Part shown: positions 46,858-59,736 of the stretch, piece by piece
How positions within the stretch are numbered: position 1 is the stretch's first letter
How the letters are laid out: each line of letters begins with the position of its first letter
Source of the DNA: Shewanella mesophila
GTDB lineage: Bacteria; Pseudomonadota; Gammaproteobacteria; Enterobacterales; Shewanellaceae
Reading direction: 5' to 3'
DNA: 64,000 bases
Assembly (NCBI RefSeq): GCF_019457515.1
Contig: NZ_CP080421.1
Span: 2,232,001 to 2,296,000, forward strand
Notes under the pieces: generated by a model
The model's database searches: none
What the model was told of the DNA's origin: nothing
What the model saw: only the letters and a program-made list of their open reading frames with translations
Translations under genes and position numbers: made by a program

Positions 46858-48564
46858 ATGATAATTAAAGGTATTGCCGTTTCAGCGGGTATCGCTTTAG
46901 GTCAAGCAAAAGTGCTTCAACCACTCGACAGCAAACTCGATTATCATCTACTTCCCCCTTCGCAGCTTCATTTTGAACAAAGATGTTTAGACAAGGCCCT
47001 CGCCGCACTCACGAGTCAGATAAAAAAAAGCGCATTACATCTACAGCCCGATAGCGATCATTATCAGTTAATCGAAGCGGATTTGATGCTACTCGAAGAT
47101 GAAGAGTTGCAAGAGGAACTGCAAGTTGCCATTGCTAAACAGCAGTTTTCAGCAGCGTTAGCGGTAGAACATACCTTCGCGAAACATGCGCAAGCGATGC
47201 GTGATATGGACACGCCATACCTGAGCTGCCGCGCCGAAGATATCCTCTCCTTAGGACAGCGACTCATTCGTATTCTGCTGACCGGTGAATCGACTGAGCT
47301 GTCCAATATCCCAGATAACAGCATTATCATCACCCAAGATATCACCCCGGCAGAGTTTGCGACCCTGCCTTTAGAGCGGGTAAGCGGCTTAGTGTTACAA
47401 ACAGGCGGCGTGACCAGTCACACGGCCATTTTAGCCCGTAGCGCCTCAATCCCGACGCTCATGAGTTGCCCTTGCGATTTGACCCTTATAGCCAACGGGG
47501 CACCTATCGCCGTCGATGCGATATCGGGGGAACTAATCGTTAACCCGACTCAAGAGCAGGTGGCACGCTTAGCGATCGCACAGCAGCAAGCCCTTGAACG
47601 TAAAGTGGGCTTGGAACAATTTAAAAATCAAGCAACTCAAACCCAAGACGGACACAAGATATCCTTACTCGCTAACGTAGGCTGTATCAGCGAAATCAAT
47701 CATCTAGCGGATGTTGGTGCTGAAGGCGTCGGTCTGTTTCGTACCGAGTTTATGTTTATGAATAACCATGAACTACCGGATGAACACCAGCAATATCTGC
47801 TTTATTGCGATGCACTTCAATTACTTGGTGGAAAGCCATTAACAATACGCACCATCGACTTGGGTGCAGATAAGGAGGTGCCCTCTTTATCTATGGTAAA
47901 AGAGGAAAATCCAGCCCTGGGTTTACGCGGCGTTCGTTACACCTTGAGCCATCCTCAATTATTCAAAGCCCAGCTGCGAGCCATCCTACGTGCCGCTAAT
48001 CATGGTCAGGTCAGATTGATGTTCCCAATGGTCAACCAAGTCGAGGAGTTAGAAGCTGTCTTATCGCTCATAGAACAATGCAAAAATGAACTCATAGAAG
48101 CCGAAAAAGGCTTCGGTGATGTCACCTTCGGCATTGTAGTCGAAACCCCAGCGGCGGTGATCAACTTAGATTCCATGTTACCTCTGCTCGACTTCATCAG
48201 CATTGGCACCAACGATTTAACCCAGTACACCATGGCTGCGGATCGATCTAATCCTTATCTCATTGACAGGTATCCTGTACTATCGCCCGCTATTATCAAA
48301 TTAATAGGCCAATCAATAAACTGTGCTAAAGCAGCAAATGTACAGGTCTCCATGTGCGGCGAATTGGCGAGCAATCCCAATGCCACGGCGCTGCTGATCG
48401 GCCTTGGCATTGATGAGTTGAGTGTCAGCGTCGCGGCGCTGTTAGAAATTAAGCAGGAACTCACGCGCTGGCGCTATCAGGATTGTGTAAAACTGGCCGA
48501 ACAAGCAATGGTGATATCGCGCATAGATACACTAAATGAATTGCTAACACGCTGTCACTCTTGA
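46858..48564 (+). CDS. ptsI: Phosphoenolpyruvate-protein phosphotransferase (enzyme I)
   Basis: 568 residues, the usual length. Autophosphorylates on His in GGVTSHTAILAR (about 188) from phosphoenolpyruvate and phosphorylates HPr. The C-terminal PEP-binding barrel contains GLFRTEFMFM, RTIDLGADKE and the active cysteine in SMCGELASN (about 500). Lacks an N-terminal GAF domain, so it is the sugar-type enzyme I rather than the nitrogen type. No EIIBC sugar permease is present in the window. Confidence 0.97.
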   Translation: MIIKGIAVSAGIALGQAKVLQPLDSKLDYHLLPPSQLHFEQRCLDKALAALTSQIKKSALHLQPDSDHYQLIEADLMLLEDEELQEELQVAIAKQQFSAALAVEHTFAKHAQAMRDMDTPYLSCRAEDILSLGQRLIRILLTGESTELSNIPDNSIIITQDITPAEFATLPLERVSGLVLQTGGVTSHTAILARSASIPTLMSCPCDLTLIANGAPIAVDAISGELIVNPTQEQVARLAIAQQQALERKVGLEQFKNQATQTQDGHKISLLANVGCISEINHLADVGAEGVGLFRTEFMFMNNHELPDEHQQYLLYCDALQLLGGKPLTIRTIDLGADKEVPSLSMVKEENPALGLRGVRYTLSHPQLFKAQLRAILRAANHGQVRLMFPMVNQVEELEAVLSLIEQCKNELIEAEKGFGDVTFGIVVETPAAVINLDSMLPLLDFISIGTNDLTQYTMAADRSNPYLIDRYPVLSPAIIKLIGQSINCAKAANVQVSMCGELASNPNATALLIGLGIDELSVSVAALLEIKQELTRWRYQDCVKLAEQAMVISRIDTLNELLTRCHS

Positions 48565-48630
48565 TAATTATTGAGTATGCTATGAAAAATAATAAAAACG
48601 TCACAAGTGAATCAAAATAGGAAGTCTAAA

Positions 48631-49140
48631 ATGGGATTTTTAAGCCGAATTCGACGTTTAATATCAGGACAAGCTCCCGTAAAGGGCGGTATCGATGTTT
48701 ATGCGCCGGTATCTGGTGAAATTGTGGCAATTGAAAAGGTGCCTGATGTCGTTTTTGCAGAGAAAATTGTTGGTGACGGTATCGCGATTGCGCCTAAAGG
48801 GAGTCAAATACTCGCCCCGGTAGACGGCACTATTGGCAAGATATTTGAGACTAACCATGCCTTCAGTATTGAATCACCTCACGGTTTAGAGCTGTTTGTG
48901 CATTTCGGTGTAGGCACGGTAGAGCTGCGCGGTAATGGTTTTAAACGATTAGCCGAAGAGGGTCAAAACGTCAAAATGGGCGACCCTATTTTAGAGTTTG
49001 ATTTAACGTATTTAAAAGACCATGTTGAGAGCCTACTGACACCGGTTGTTCTAGCGAATATGGAAGACGTTCAGAGCATAGATAAACGCCAAGGGTCAAT
49101 TGAAGCGGGTAAAGACATCATCTTCTCTGTTCAACTTTAA
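48631..49140 (+). CDS. crr: PTS glucose-type enzyme IIA
   Basis: 169 residues. The two active-site histidines are in NHAFSIESPHG (His76) and LFVHFGVGTVEL (His91). It accepts phosphate from HPr and, in enteric bacteria, controls adenylate cyclase and non-PTS sugar permeases. The frame runs back to 48607, but the ATG at 48631 (MGFLSRIRRL) follows AGGAAG and matches the family start. It is the last gene of the ptsHI-crr set. Confidence 0.96.
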   Translation: MGFLSRIRRLISGQAPVKGGIDVYAPVSGEIVAIEKVPDVVFAEKIVGDGIAIAPKGSQILAPVDGTIGKIFETNHAFSIESPHGLELFVHFGVGTVELRGNGFKRLAEEGQNVKMGDPILEFDLTYLKDHVESLLTPVVLANMEDVQSIDKRQGSIEAGKDIIFSVQL

Positions 49141-49150
49141 CATTCAGCTC

Positions 49151-49177
49151 ATGTGCTCCGATACATTCGGAGCACAT
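49151..49177 (+). terminator. Strong hairpin after crr
   Basis: ATGTGCTCCGA and TCGGAGCACAT form a perfect 11-bp stem with a 5-base loop. There is no T run, so it may stabilise the 3' end rather than terminate by itself. Confidence 0.6.
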
Positions 49178-49323
49178 TGCCGACATATCTATGCTATTGA
49201 ATTTAATTCACCCCGCCGAACTCACCCAATCGTGATATCCGCTTGAGCCGCAGCCGACTCAATGCCACAATGCACAGATAATATAAGCTCACACAATGAG
49301 CCCGCTCAACAAGGAGAACCGCT

Positions 49324-51484
<2,161 letters not shown>

Positions 51485-51517
51485 CGCCTAGCAGCTAGGC
51501 TCTTTCAGAGTTTCAAC

Positions 51518-52351
51518 ATGAACTTAAATCAGCACCGTAATCGTTTTATTATTGATGATCAAACCATGAGTTATCTTGATGTCGGCCAAGGCCCAGTGCT
51601 ACTGCTTGGCCACAGCTACTTATGGGATAGCGCCATGTGGGCGCCACAAATCGCAGAGTTGAGTCAGCACTATCGTTGTATCGTGCCTGAGCTATGGGGA
51701 CACGGACAATCTAGCCAAATGCCGGCTCGCTGCCGATCGCTTAAACATCTGGCCGAGCATTATTTGGCGCTGATTGACCATCTTAATATCGACCAGTTTT
51801 CAATTCTGGGATTATCGGTCGGTGGGATGTGGGGCGCTGAATTAACCTTACTTGCGCCTAGCCGAGTTAAAAGCTTAGTGATGATGGGCTGCTTTATCGG
51901 TTTCGAACCTGAAGTCAGCCGTGCTAAATACTACGAAATGCTCGATATCATGACCAAGGCCAAATCGATTCCAACACCTTTGATCGACCAAATCGCACCG
52001 CTGTTTTTTGCAAATGAGGTTGACCGAGATAATCCTCAGCTAATTAACGCCTTCAAACAAGATCTCGCCAATGTCAGCGCCGAACAAATTGACACCATTG
52101 CCCGTCTAGGAAAAATTATTTTTGGCCGCCGCGATATCATGGAAGATGTTGAACGACTCACCTTACCCTGCCTCATCATGACAGGCACAGAAGATAAACC
52201 CAGACCCGCACTGGAAGGCTATTTGATGCACGATGCCATCGACGGCAGCGAATATATTCACATCCCCAAGGCAGGCCATATTTCTACCTTAGAGCAAAGT
52301 GAATTTATCAATCAGCAGCTACTCGGCTTTTATGCTAAACACTTAAACTAG
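51518..52351 (+). CDS. Alpha/beta-fold hydrolase
   Basis: 277 residues. The nucleophile elbow is GLSVGGMWG (Ser near 107), the oxyanion region LLGHSYLWDSAMW, an acid candidate in GTEDKPRP and the catalytic His in GHISTLEQ. No signal peptide. It follows the M15 gene by 33 bases and may share its transcript. Substrate unknown; the family includes esterases, lactonases and C-C hydrolases. Confidence 0.85.
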   Translation: MNLNQHRNRFIIDDQTMSYLDVGQGPVLLLGHSYLWDSAMWAPQIAELSQHYRCIVPELWGHGQSSQMPARCRSLKHLAEHYLALIDHLNIDQFSILGLSVGGMWGAELTLLAPSRVKSLVMMGCFIGFEPEVSRAKYYEMLDIMTKAKSIPTPLIDQIAPLFFANEVDRDNPQLINAFKQDLANVSAEQIDTIARLGKIIFGRRDIMEDVERLTLPCLIMTGTEDKPRPALEGYLMHDAIDGSEYIHIPKAGHISTLEQSEFINQQLLGFYAKHLN

Positions 52352-52450
52352 ACTAGTTATTTCGTTTATCGACTGAATAGACCAGAGCGCGGGATATTCA
52401 GTGGTAGAATGCCAGCAACAAAATCTTCTTAATAGACATGATTTTATATA

Positions 52451-53074
52451 ATGAAACTACTTAAACCTTTGTTTGACAATAATCGCCGCTGGGCTGGACG
52501 CATTCTTGAAGAAAACCCCAACTTCTTCCAACAGCTAGCACAACAACAAAACCCGGAATATTTATGGATTGGCTGCTCCGATAGCCGTGTACCCTCCAAC
52601 CAAATTATCGACTTAATGCCTGGTGAGGTGTTTGTTCACCGAAACATCGCCAATATGGTGATCCATACCGATCTTAACTGCTTGTCCGTTCTGCAATATG
52701 CCGTCGATGTTTTAAAAGTGAAACACATCATGGTCGTTGGTCATTATGGCTGCGGTGGCATAAAAGCATCCATGGGCAAGGAGCGTTTAGGTCTGATCGA
52801 TAACTGGCTTGGGCATATTCGAGATATTCACCGACTTCATAAAGATGAATTAAATCAACTAGATGAAAAGACTCGATTCGATAGACTCTGCGAGCTCAAC
52901 GTCATTGAACAAGTGGGTAATGTTGCGAGCACCAATATCGTTCAAGATGCGTGGGAAAAAGGTCATGATGTGGCAATCCATGGCTGGATTTACAGTGTAG
53001 AGAACGGCTTACTTTCCGATCTCGATGTAACCATAGATAAAGCCCTCGTGAATTCGAAAAAAACGGGCATCTAG
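52451..53074 (+). CDS. can: Beta-class carbonic anhydrase
   Basis: 207 residues. Interconverts CO2 and bicarbonate. Zinc ligands are in CSDSRVPSNQI and HYGCGGIKAS. The length and HRNIANMVIHTD segment match the Can group. Start ATG at 52451. A terminator follows, so it is separate from the kdn genes. Confidence 0.95.
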   Translation: MKLLKPLFDNNRRWAGRILEENPNFFQQLAQQQNPEYLWIGCSDSRVPSNQIIDLMPGEVFVHRNIANMVIHTDLNCLSVLQYAVDVLKVKHIMVVGHYGCGGIKASMGKERLGLIDNWLGHIRDIHRLHKDELNQLDEKTRFDRLCELNVIEQVGNVASTNIVQDAWEKGHDVAIHGWIYSVENGLLSDLDVTIDKALVNSKKTGI

Positions 53075-53086
53075 CTATTTTTTCAG

Positions 53087-53115
53087 GCGCATGATGCCTA
53101 AAATCATGCGCTTTT
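53087..53115 (+). terminator. Intrinsic terminator after can
   Basis: GCGCATGAT and ATCATGCGC arms with a 7-base loop, then TTTT. Confidence 0.8.
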
Positions 53116-53176
53116 ATGCACAGCCTTTAAGCAAATACTAAAAAAGCGACGATATTGGATAAATAATCCTTAATAA

Positions 53177-54445
<1,269 letters not shown>

Positions 54446-54448
54446 TAA

Positions 54449-55603
<1,155 letters not shown>

Positions 55604-55621
55604 ACTGCCTAAGTGATGAAC

Positions 55622-55648
55622 AAGGGCTCACGATGAGCCCTTTTCTCT
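55622..55648 (+). terminator. Intrinsic terminator after kdnB
   Basis: AAGGGCTCA and TGAGCCCTT arms with a 3-base loop, then TTCTCTT. Confidence 0.8.
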
Positions 55649-55687
55649 TGGCAAACATGCTACACAGCAACAACTATAGGTAAATCT

Positions 55688-56425
55688 ATGAATGTAACTC
55701 TGTTAATCCCCGCACGCTATGGCTCTAGTCGTTTTCCTGGTAAGCCGCTAGCGCCGATTAACGGTAAGCCAATGATCCAGCACGTCTACGAGCGCGCCGC
55801 CCTAGCGAAAGGATTAACGGCTATCTATGTAGCGACAGACGACGACCGCATTAAAGATGCCGTCGAAGCCTTTGGTGGCAACGTCGTCATGACAGACGAA
55901 AAAGCAGCATCGGGAACTGACCGCATTGAAGATGCCATCACTCAGTTAGGATTAAAAGATGATGATCTGGTCATTAATCTGCAAGGCGACCAGCCACTTA
56001 TTGATCCGATATCGATTGAGCAAATTATTACCCTTTTTGAACGTCATCCGGGTGAGTTTGGTATGGCGACCTTGGGCTATGCCATCACCGAAGAACATGA
56101 GCTTAACGATCCTAAACATGTGAAGATGGTGTTTGACAACGATTTTAACGCCCTCTACTTTTCCCGTGCCCGTATTCCCTTTGGCCGCGACACAGACGAT
56201 TACCCAGTGTATAAGCATCTCGGTGTTTATGCCTATACCCGTTCATTTGTCTCCACCTTCGCAAAGCTGCCCCTTGGCCGCTTAGAAGATTTAGAGAAAC
56301 TTGAACAGCTTCGTGCACTAGAACATGGCTATAAGATCAAGGTTGCCATCAGTGCCTTCGACTCACCAGAAGTCGACACGCCCGAAGATATTCGCATATG
56401 TGAAAGGCGTTTGGCCGTAGATTAA
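55688..56425 (+). CDS. kdsB: CMP-Kdo / CMP-8-amino-Kdo cytidylyltransferase
   Basis: 245 residues. Activates Kdo (or in Shewanella 8-amino-Kdo) with CTP for lipid A assembly. The nucleotide-binding start [20 protein letters not shown], the GTDRIEDA segment and LQGDQPLI are intact. Its position directly after kdnA-kdnB supports use of the amino sugar. It is followed at 18 bases by a DUF2897 gene. Confidence 0.95.
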   Translation: MNVTLLIPARYGSSRFPGKPLAPINGKPMIQHVYERAALAKGLTAIYVATDDDRIKDAVEAFGGNVVMTDEKAASGTDRIEDAITQLGLKDDDLVINLQGDQPLIDPISIEQIITLFERHPGEFGMATLGYAITEEHELNDPKHVKMVFDNDFNALYFSRARIPFGRDTDDYPVYKHLGVYAYTRSFVSTFAKLPLGRLEDLEKLEQLRALEHGYKIKVAISAFDSPEVDTPEDIRICERRLAVD

Positions 56426-56443
56426 CGCCGCTAGAGGATAAGG

Positions 56444-56665
56444 ATGTCGAATTTAGAAGCTTGGCTCATCATCATCTTAGTGATCGGCGTGATAGCGAGT
56501 AATATCGCCGTGCTTAAATACAGCGCTAAGTTTAAGATGCCTCAGTTTGGTAAAGATGATTTACAGCAACCTAAGGTTAAAAAAGATGACAACAGCGACC
56601 CTGAAGGTAAAGAGAATCACACCGATATAGATAACGGCAGTGATACCGCTCCTAAAAAGGATTAG
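56444..56665 (+). CDS. DUF2897-family small membrane protein
   Basis: 73 residues: one N-terminal membrane segment (LEAWLIIILVIGVIASNIAVL), then a hydrophilic, charged and probably disordered tail. Matches the DUF2897 family of gammaproteobacteria; function unknown. It begins 18 bases after kdsB and is probably co-transcribed. A terminator follows. Confidence 0.8.
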   Translation: MSNLEAWLIIILVIGVIASNIAVLKYSAKFKMPQFGKDDLQQPKVKKDDNSDPEGKENHTDIDNGSDTAPKKD

Positions 56666-56682
56666 CAGACGTTATCCTCAAC

Positions 56683-56708
56683 AAGGGCTTACCTCGGTAA
56701 GCCTTTTT
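56683..56708 (+). terminator. Intrinsic terminator after kdsB-DUF2897
   Basis: AAGGGCTTACC and GGTAAGCCTTTTT around a 2-base loop. Confidence 0.85.
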
Positions 56709-56799
56709 CGTTTTTACTCTCACATCGTTTCCCCCTTAGAATGAAGGGATGGCATTTTTTGGATTAGCCTTAGTTGCGTTTGGCTGCATCTAATTTGTT

Positions 56800-56960
56800 A
56801 AGTGTGTTTGAAGGTTATACCTTCAATGGGAGTTAATTGCCTGCGGCAGGCTCATGTGCAGATACTGCTTCGGGACGCTTTGCGCCATCCTTGGCCGCTT
56901 AACGAAAACATCCATGTTTTCGATACCCTCAGCTGTACCTACACTAGGTTATTTTCTCTC
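56800..56960. repeat. Hairpin-rich block, probable dispersed repeat
   Basis: Several short perfect inverted repeats in close succession (GCCTGCGGCAGGC near 56840; GAAAACATCCATGTTTTCG near 56903). The frame through it gives CLRQAHVQILLRDALRHPWP, a peptide I associate with repeated spurious ORFs in Shewanella genomes. Repeat status is inferred; only one copy is in the window. Confidence 0.45.
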
Positions 56961-57266
56961 TTCGATTTAGCTTCATTTAGTCTGAGTTGCGAGTTAAAAG
57001 CTAACGTGCTTTTGCCCCATTCCGTGTTTCGACTCGTTATCTCAATCGAAAATTCCTACTTTTGTGCCATACAAAATCTCATCCATTTACCTAGTGTTTG
57101 GCCTTACCAGAAATCCTAATAGTGTATGGGTATACAGTCGTATTTAAATTTAGGTGTTTTGGTATAAATTTCAGACAAAATCAGTGCGCACTAATTCCAT
57201 TCGCAATAAATAAAATCCCATAAAATCAATTAACTATGGTGACAGATTTTTAGTTAATAGGTTTGG

Positions 57267-57286
57267 AAAACGCGCATGCGCGTTTT
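57267..57286. repeat. Perfect 20-bp palindrome
   Basis: AAAACGCGCATGCGCGTTTT, with flanking GG and TCC extending the symmetry. Related half-sites follow at 57354-57366 and 57382-57398. It could act as a terminator or as a protein-binding or recombination site. Confidence 0.75.
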
Positions 57287-57452
57287 TCCTGATGGATTAC
57301 TTATATGAAAAGCGGCAAAATGCTGATAAGTTCATTACATACAGATAGTTAACTGTGCGCGTTTTCACTGGTCTAACGAGGTAAACGCGCATGCGCACTA
57401 ATAAAATGTTAAGTGCCTTGTAAGTATCGGCGATTCTAAAAAGGATTTACTA

Positions 57453-58613
57453 ATGTCATCGTTGTCAGAACCTGACGATTTAAAGCAATTCGAAAAAACT
57501 ACTTGGAAGTCAAATCTAACAAGGAGAGTTGATAGTTTTAGAGAAGTTATCAATGAAGGTAATAACTTCGAAGAATTTTTTGGGAAAGAGTACCTCGAAA
57601 AATTAACTGAAAAATCAGGAAGGTTAAACTCTTTAACATTTAAGCTTCTTATTTTTTACTTAATCATCATGGTTTCTTTGTATTCAGCGCAAAACTTACA
57701 AGACGTTGAGTTAAGAATTCTAGGGTATAGCTTTAAGAATCTAGGGTACTACAAAGAATTCATTCTTTTTATTGCTGCAATAATCACTCCAGTATCCGCA
57801 CTTTTGACTGCGTATAAAAAGTATATTGATGCTTTAATTAATGAGTGCATAGCAAAAATAGCACCTAACGAAAATGTTCGAGATTTCTATAAACACATTT
57901 GGGTAGACTACGCTGCTGATGCACTATTCAAGAAGATCATGAAAGGTGAAAAGATCCATCAGCACGGGTTTTATGTTCTTTTAGCTGCGTTTCTTGCCCT
58001 AATATTAGCTTTAATCCTAATTACATTATTATTGGCATCTTTCTTCATTCAGATTGTTGTCATTTATGATGTATTTGTTAATCCGGCAACGCCGGGGTAT
58101 ATAAATAAATTTGTAATTGTATTCGCATTGTCATCAATTCTTTTTTCTTGGCTAGTTACTATCGTTCAACTGCCAATGCCAGAGGTTGATTACAGTAATT
58201 ATGTAAAAATTGCTAATCTAGAAAAAGAAGATCCAGAAAGATATAAAAAGGTAATGAATGAAATATCTAAAGAAGAAGCTAAAAAAGACGCCAAGTCGAT
58301 AATACTAACCTCTGCACTTGCTTATCTAATCACCTTTTCTGGATTTAGTTTTATTTGGTTCGGCTTAACTTTACAGGATATATCTGTCTTCCTGCCTAAA
58401 GCGGTTACGGGAGCAATGTTTGTTATGTTCTTCTCAAATGAGGTTCTTGCTCTTGTACGAAAAATATCATATAGGAGGTTCTTTAAGAGCTATCCAGATG
58501 AATCTGATAGTAGAACAAAGGCGTTTAGCAAGTTACAGAAATTCCTTTCATTCATGAAAATACTGTCTCCTATATTATTAACTATTATATATTCGCAATA
58601 TGCTTATCGGTAA
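57453..58613 (+). CDS. Unknown membrane protein, probable integron cassette gene
   Basis: 386 residues, no recognised family. Soluble charged N-terminus (1-60), then membrane segments at about 61-80, 102-121, 172-207, 219-240, 283-305, 313-335 and 365-383, with a charged, probably helical cytosolic stretch (about 250-282, rich in K, E and D) in the middle. AAAAGGA precedes the ATG. Visibly more AT-rich than the kds and def genes around it, and ending 17 bases before an attC-like site, so it looks like a mobile gene cassette. Its long reading frame, clean start and regular membrane pattern argue that it is functional. No function is proposed. Confidence 0.75.
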   Translation: MSSLSEPDDLKQFEKTTWKSNLTRRVDSFREVINEGNNFEEFFGKEYLEKLTEKSGRLNSLTFKLLIFYLIIMVSLYSAQNLQDVELRILGYSFKNLGYYKEFILFIAAIITPVSALLTAYKKYIDALINECIAKIAPNENVRDFYKHIWVDYAADALFKKIMKGEKIHQHGFYVLLAAFLALILALILITLLLASFFIQIVVIYDVFVNPATPGYINKFVIVFALSSILFSWLVTIVQLPMPEVDYSNYVKIANLEKEDPERYKKVMNEISKEEAKKDAKSIILTSALAYLITFSGFSFIWFGLTLQDISVFLPKAVTGAMFVMFFSNEVLALVRKISYRRFFKSYPDESDSRTKAFSKLQKFLSFMKILSPILLTIIYSQYAYR

Positions 58614-58630
58614 ATAGAATGGTGTATCGC

Positions 58631-58730
58631 ACTTAACAAACTGTTAAACAAGGACTAAATACAGTTGGCTTTTGCTCCTTCGTAGCATATTCTAGCCAAC
58701 AATATTTAGCCTGTTAACAGGGCGTTAGTG
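58631..58730. mobile_element. attC-like recombination site 1
   Basis: About 100 bases. The left end ACTTAAC fits RYYYAAC; the right end is GTTAGTG, a loose GTTRRRY. Arms pair in order: CTGTTAA (58641) with TTAACAG (58714), CTAAATA (58655) with TATTTAG (58703), GTTGGCT (58664) with AGCCAAC (58694). This is the imperfect cruciform of integron attC sites. The following gene starts 14 bases after it. Confidence 0.7.
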
Positions 58731-58743
58731 GTCAAGGAGAGCT

Positions 58744-59139
58744 ATGAACCAAGCTATACATTTTAAAACATCAATGTTTGATGTTTCTATAGAGAGGGAT
58801 AACCCAATAAATCCGATCTACGGAATATCCCTGCTCGAATGGCTTAGGTCAGAGCTAGAGGGAAAGATCGAGATTACTGAGCCAGATGCCGAAGATTGGG
58901 GTTGGTATAGTGAGTTAGAGTTCGAAGGTAACAATTACCTGATCGGGGCGTGTGCCTACTTCGAAGAAGGCGATAATCCACAAGAACCAATAGATTGGGT
59001 GTTCCAAGTAGATAAATACCGCAGTTTTAAAGAAAAGCTCTTCGGCAAGAACAAAATGAGCGCTTCAGACAGCTGCTTCGTATTTTTCAAAAAGCTATTA
59101 GAAGAAAACCCAAATTTCAAAGAGGTCCAAGTTGCTTAG
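58744..59139 (+). CDS. Unknown 131-aa protein, integron cassette gene
   Basis: 131 residues, acidic and soluble, with many aromatic residues in the middle (DWGWYSELEFEGNNYLIGAC). No recognised domain and no signal peptide. AGGAGA lies a few bases before the ATG. It is bounded by attC-like sites on both sides, 13 bases before the start and 2 bases after the stop, the compact layout of a gene cassette. Function unknown. Confidence 0.75.
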   Translation: MNQAIHFKTSMFDVSIERDNPINPIYGISLLEWLRSELEGKIEITEPDAEDWGWYSELEFEGNNYLIGACAYFEEGDNPQEPIDWVFQVDKYRSFKEKLFGKNKMSASDSCFVFFKKLLEENPNFKEVQVA

Positions 59140-59141
59140 AC

Positions 59142-59214
59142 CACTAACAAGGCGCACCAAGATCGCCACTTCGTGGCTGGACCTTCACTGCGTCGCTTGT
59201 GCGCGGCGTTAGCC
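59142..59214. mobile_element. attC-like recombination site 2
   Basis: About 73 bases. CTAAC (59144) pairs with GTTAG (59208); GCGCACCAAG (59152) pairs with CTTGTGCGC (59196) with one extra base, and GCCAC/GTGGC (59165-59177) forms an inner hairpin. The start CTAACAAGGCGC and end GCGGCGTTAGCC resemble common environmental attC sites. Confidence 0.75.
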
Positions 59215-59268
59215 ATAGAAATATTAATCTTAAATTCACATAGTAGAGCAAAAGTCCTAACTCAAAAA

Positions 59269-59376
59269 TGTCCAGAAATGAGTTAACTTGTGATTGTCCA
59301 AGAGGTACCAGTAAGGTCAAATCGAAGAGATAGAAAACTCGGTGTGAACACAGTTGTGACCTTCCGAGGCATGGAT
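59269..59376. repeat. Diverged direct repeat, copy A
   Basis: Matches 59560-59666 over about 100 bases without gaps, roughly three quarters identical by eye. The end carries GTGACCTTCC and a palindromic GGCATGGATGCC. Confidence 0.75.
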
Positions 59377-59559
59377 GCCGAGGTAGAGCTCACATGGAAG
59401 TGCTTGTAGCGTGTCACAAATGTGTTTGCACGTGAGGCCTGCTGCAAGCAATTCAAAACAATGAAGGTTAACGCTACCATCAGCCATACCAAAAACCAAT
59501 TCAGCCAAATGTTATCAGCCAAAAATGCCAACACCTTCATTCGAAGGTAAACCCACTTT

Positions 59560-59666
59560 TGTCCAAAAACGATTTAACTTTTGATTACCCAAGTGATATC
59601 AGTAAGGCTAAATCAAAAAAATAGATAACTCTGTGTAGGTCAGGCGGTGACCTTCCATGCCATGAC
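59560..59666. repeat. Diverged direct repeat, copy B
   Basis: Partner of 59269-59376. It ends just before the def terminator. Confidence 0.75.
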
Positions 59667-59670
59667 AAAA

Positions 59671-59703
59671 AAAGCCACCTCTTAGATATAGAGGTGGCTT
59701 TTA
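59671..59703. terminator. Bidirectional terminator downstream of def
   Basis: AAAAGCCACCTCT and AGAGGTGGCTTTT arms, with A and T tracts on the two sides. Confidence 0.85.
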
Positions 59704-59736
59704 GTCGATAGCTTAAAAAATAGATAAACTTAAAAA

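Larger units (their letters stand above)
56709..57452. other. 740-base non-coding region before the cassette genes
   Basis: No convincing gene. The first half is a hairpin-rich block (about 56800-56960: GCCTGC/GCAGGC and GAAAACAT/ATGTTTTC pairs) carrying a 105-codon frame that looks like a translated repeat. The second half holds a set of related palindromes (57185-57402). The composition turns distinctly AT-rich from about 57100. Confidence 0.55.
59215..59670. other. Repeat-bearing non-coding region after the cassettes
   Basis: No convincing gene; an 85-codon minus-strand frame (59283-59540) lies across a repeat copy. Two diverged direct repeats occur 291 bases apart (59269-59376 and 59560-59666). 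Confidence 0.6.

Noticed and set aside
56802..57119. 105-codon ORF between DUF2897 and the cassettes
   Set aside because: The frame passes through a hairpin-rich repeat-like block; no ribosome site and no domain. Treated as a repeat.
57345..57410. Third attC site ahead of the first cassette gene
   Set aside because: Inverted repeats exist (GCGCGTTT with AAACGCGC), but the RYYYAAC and GTTRRRY ends and the ordered double stems of attC sites are missing.
59283..59540. 85-codon minus-strand ORF
   Set aside because: Covers a diverged repeat copy; unlikely to be coding.
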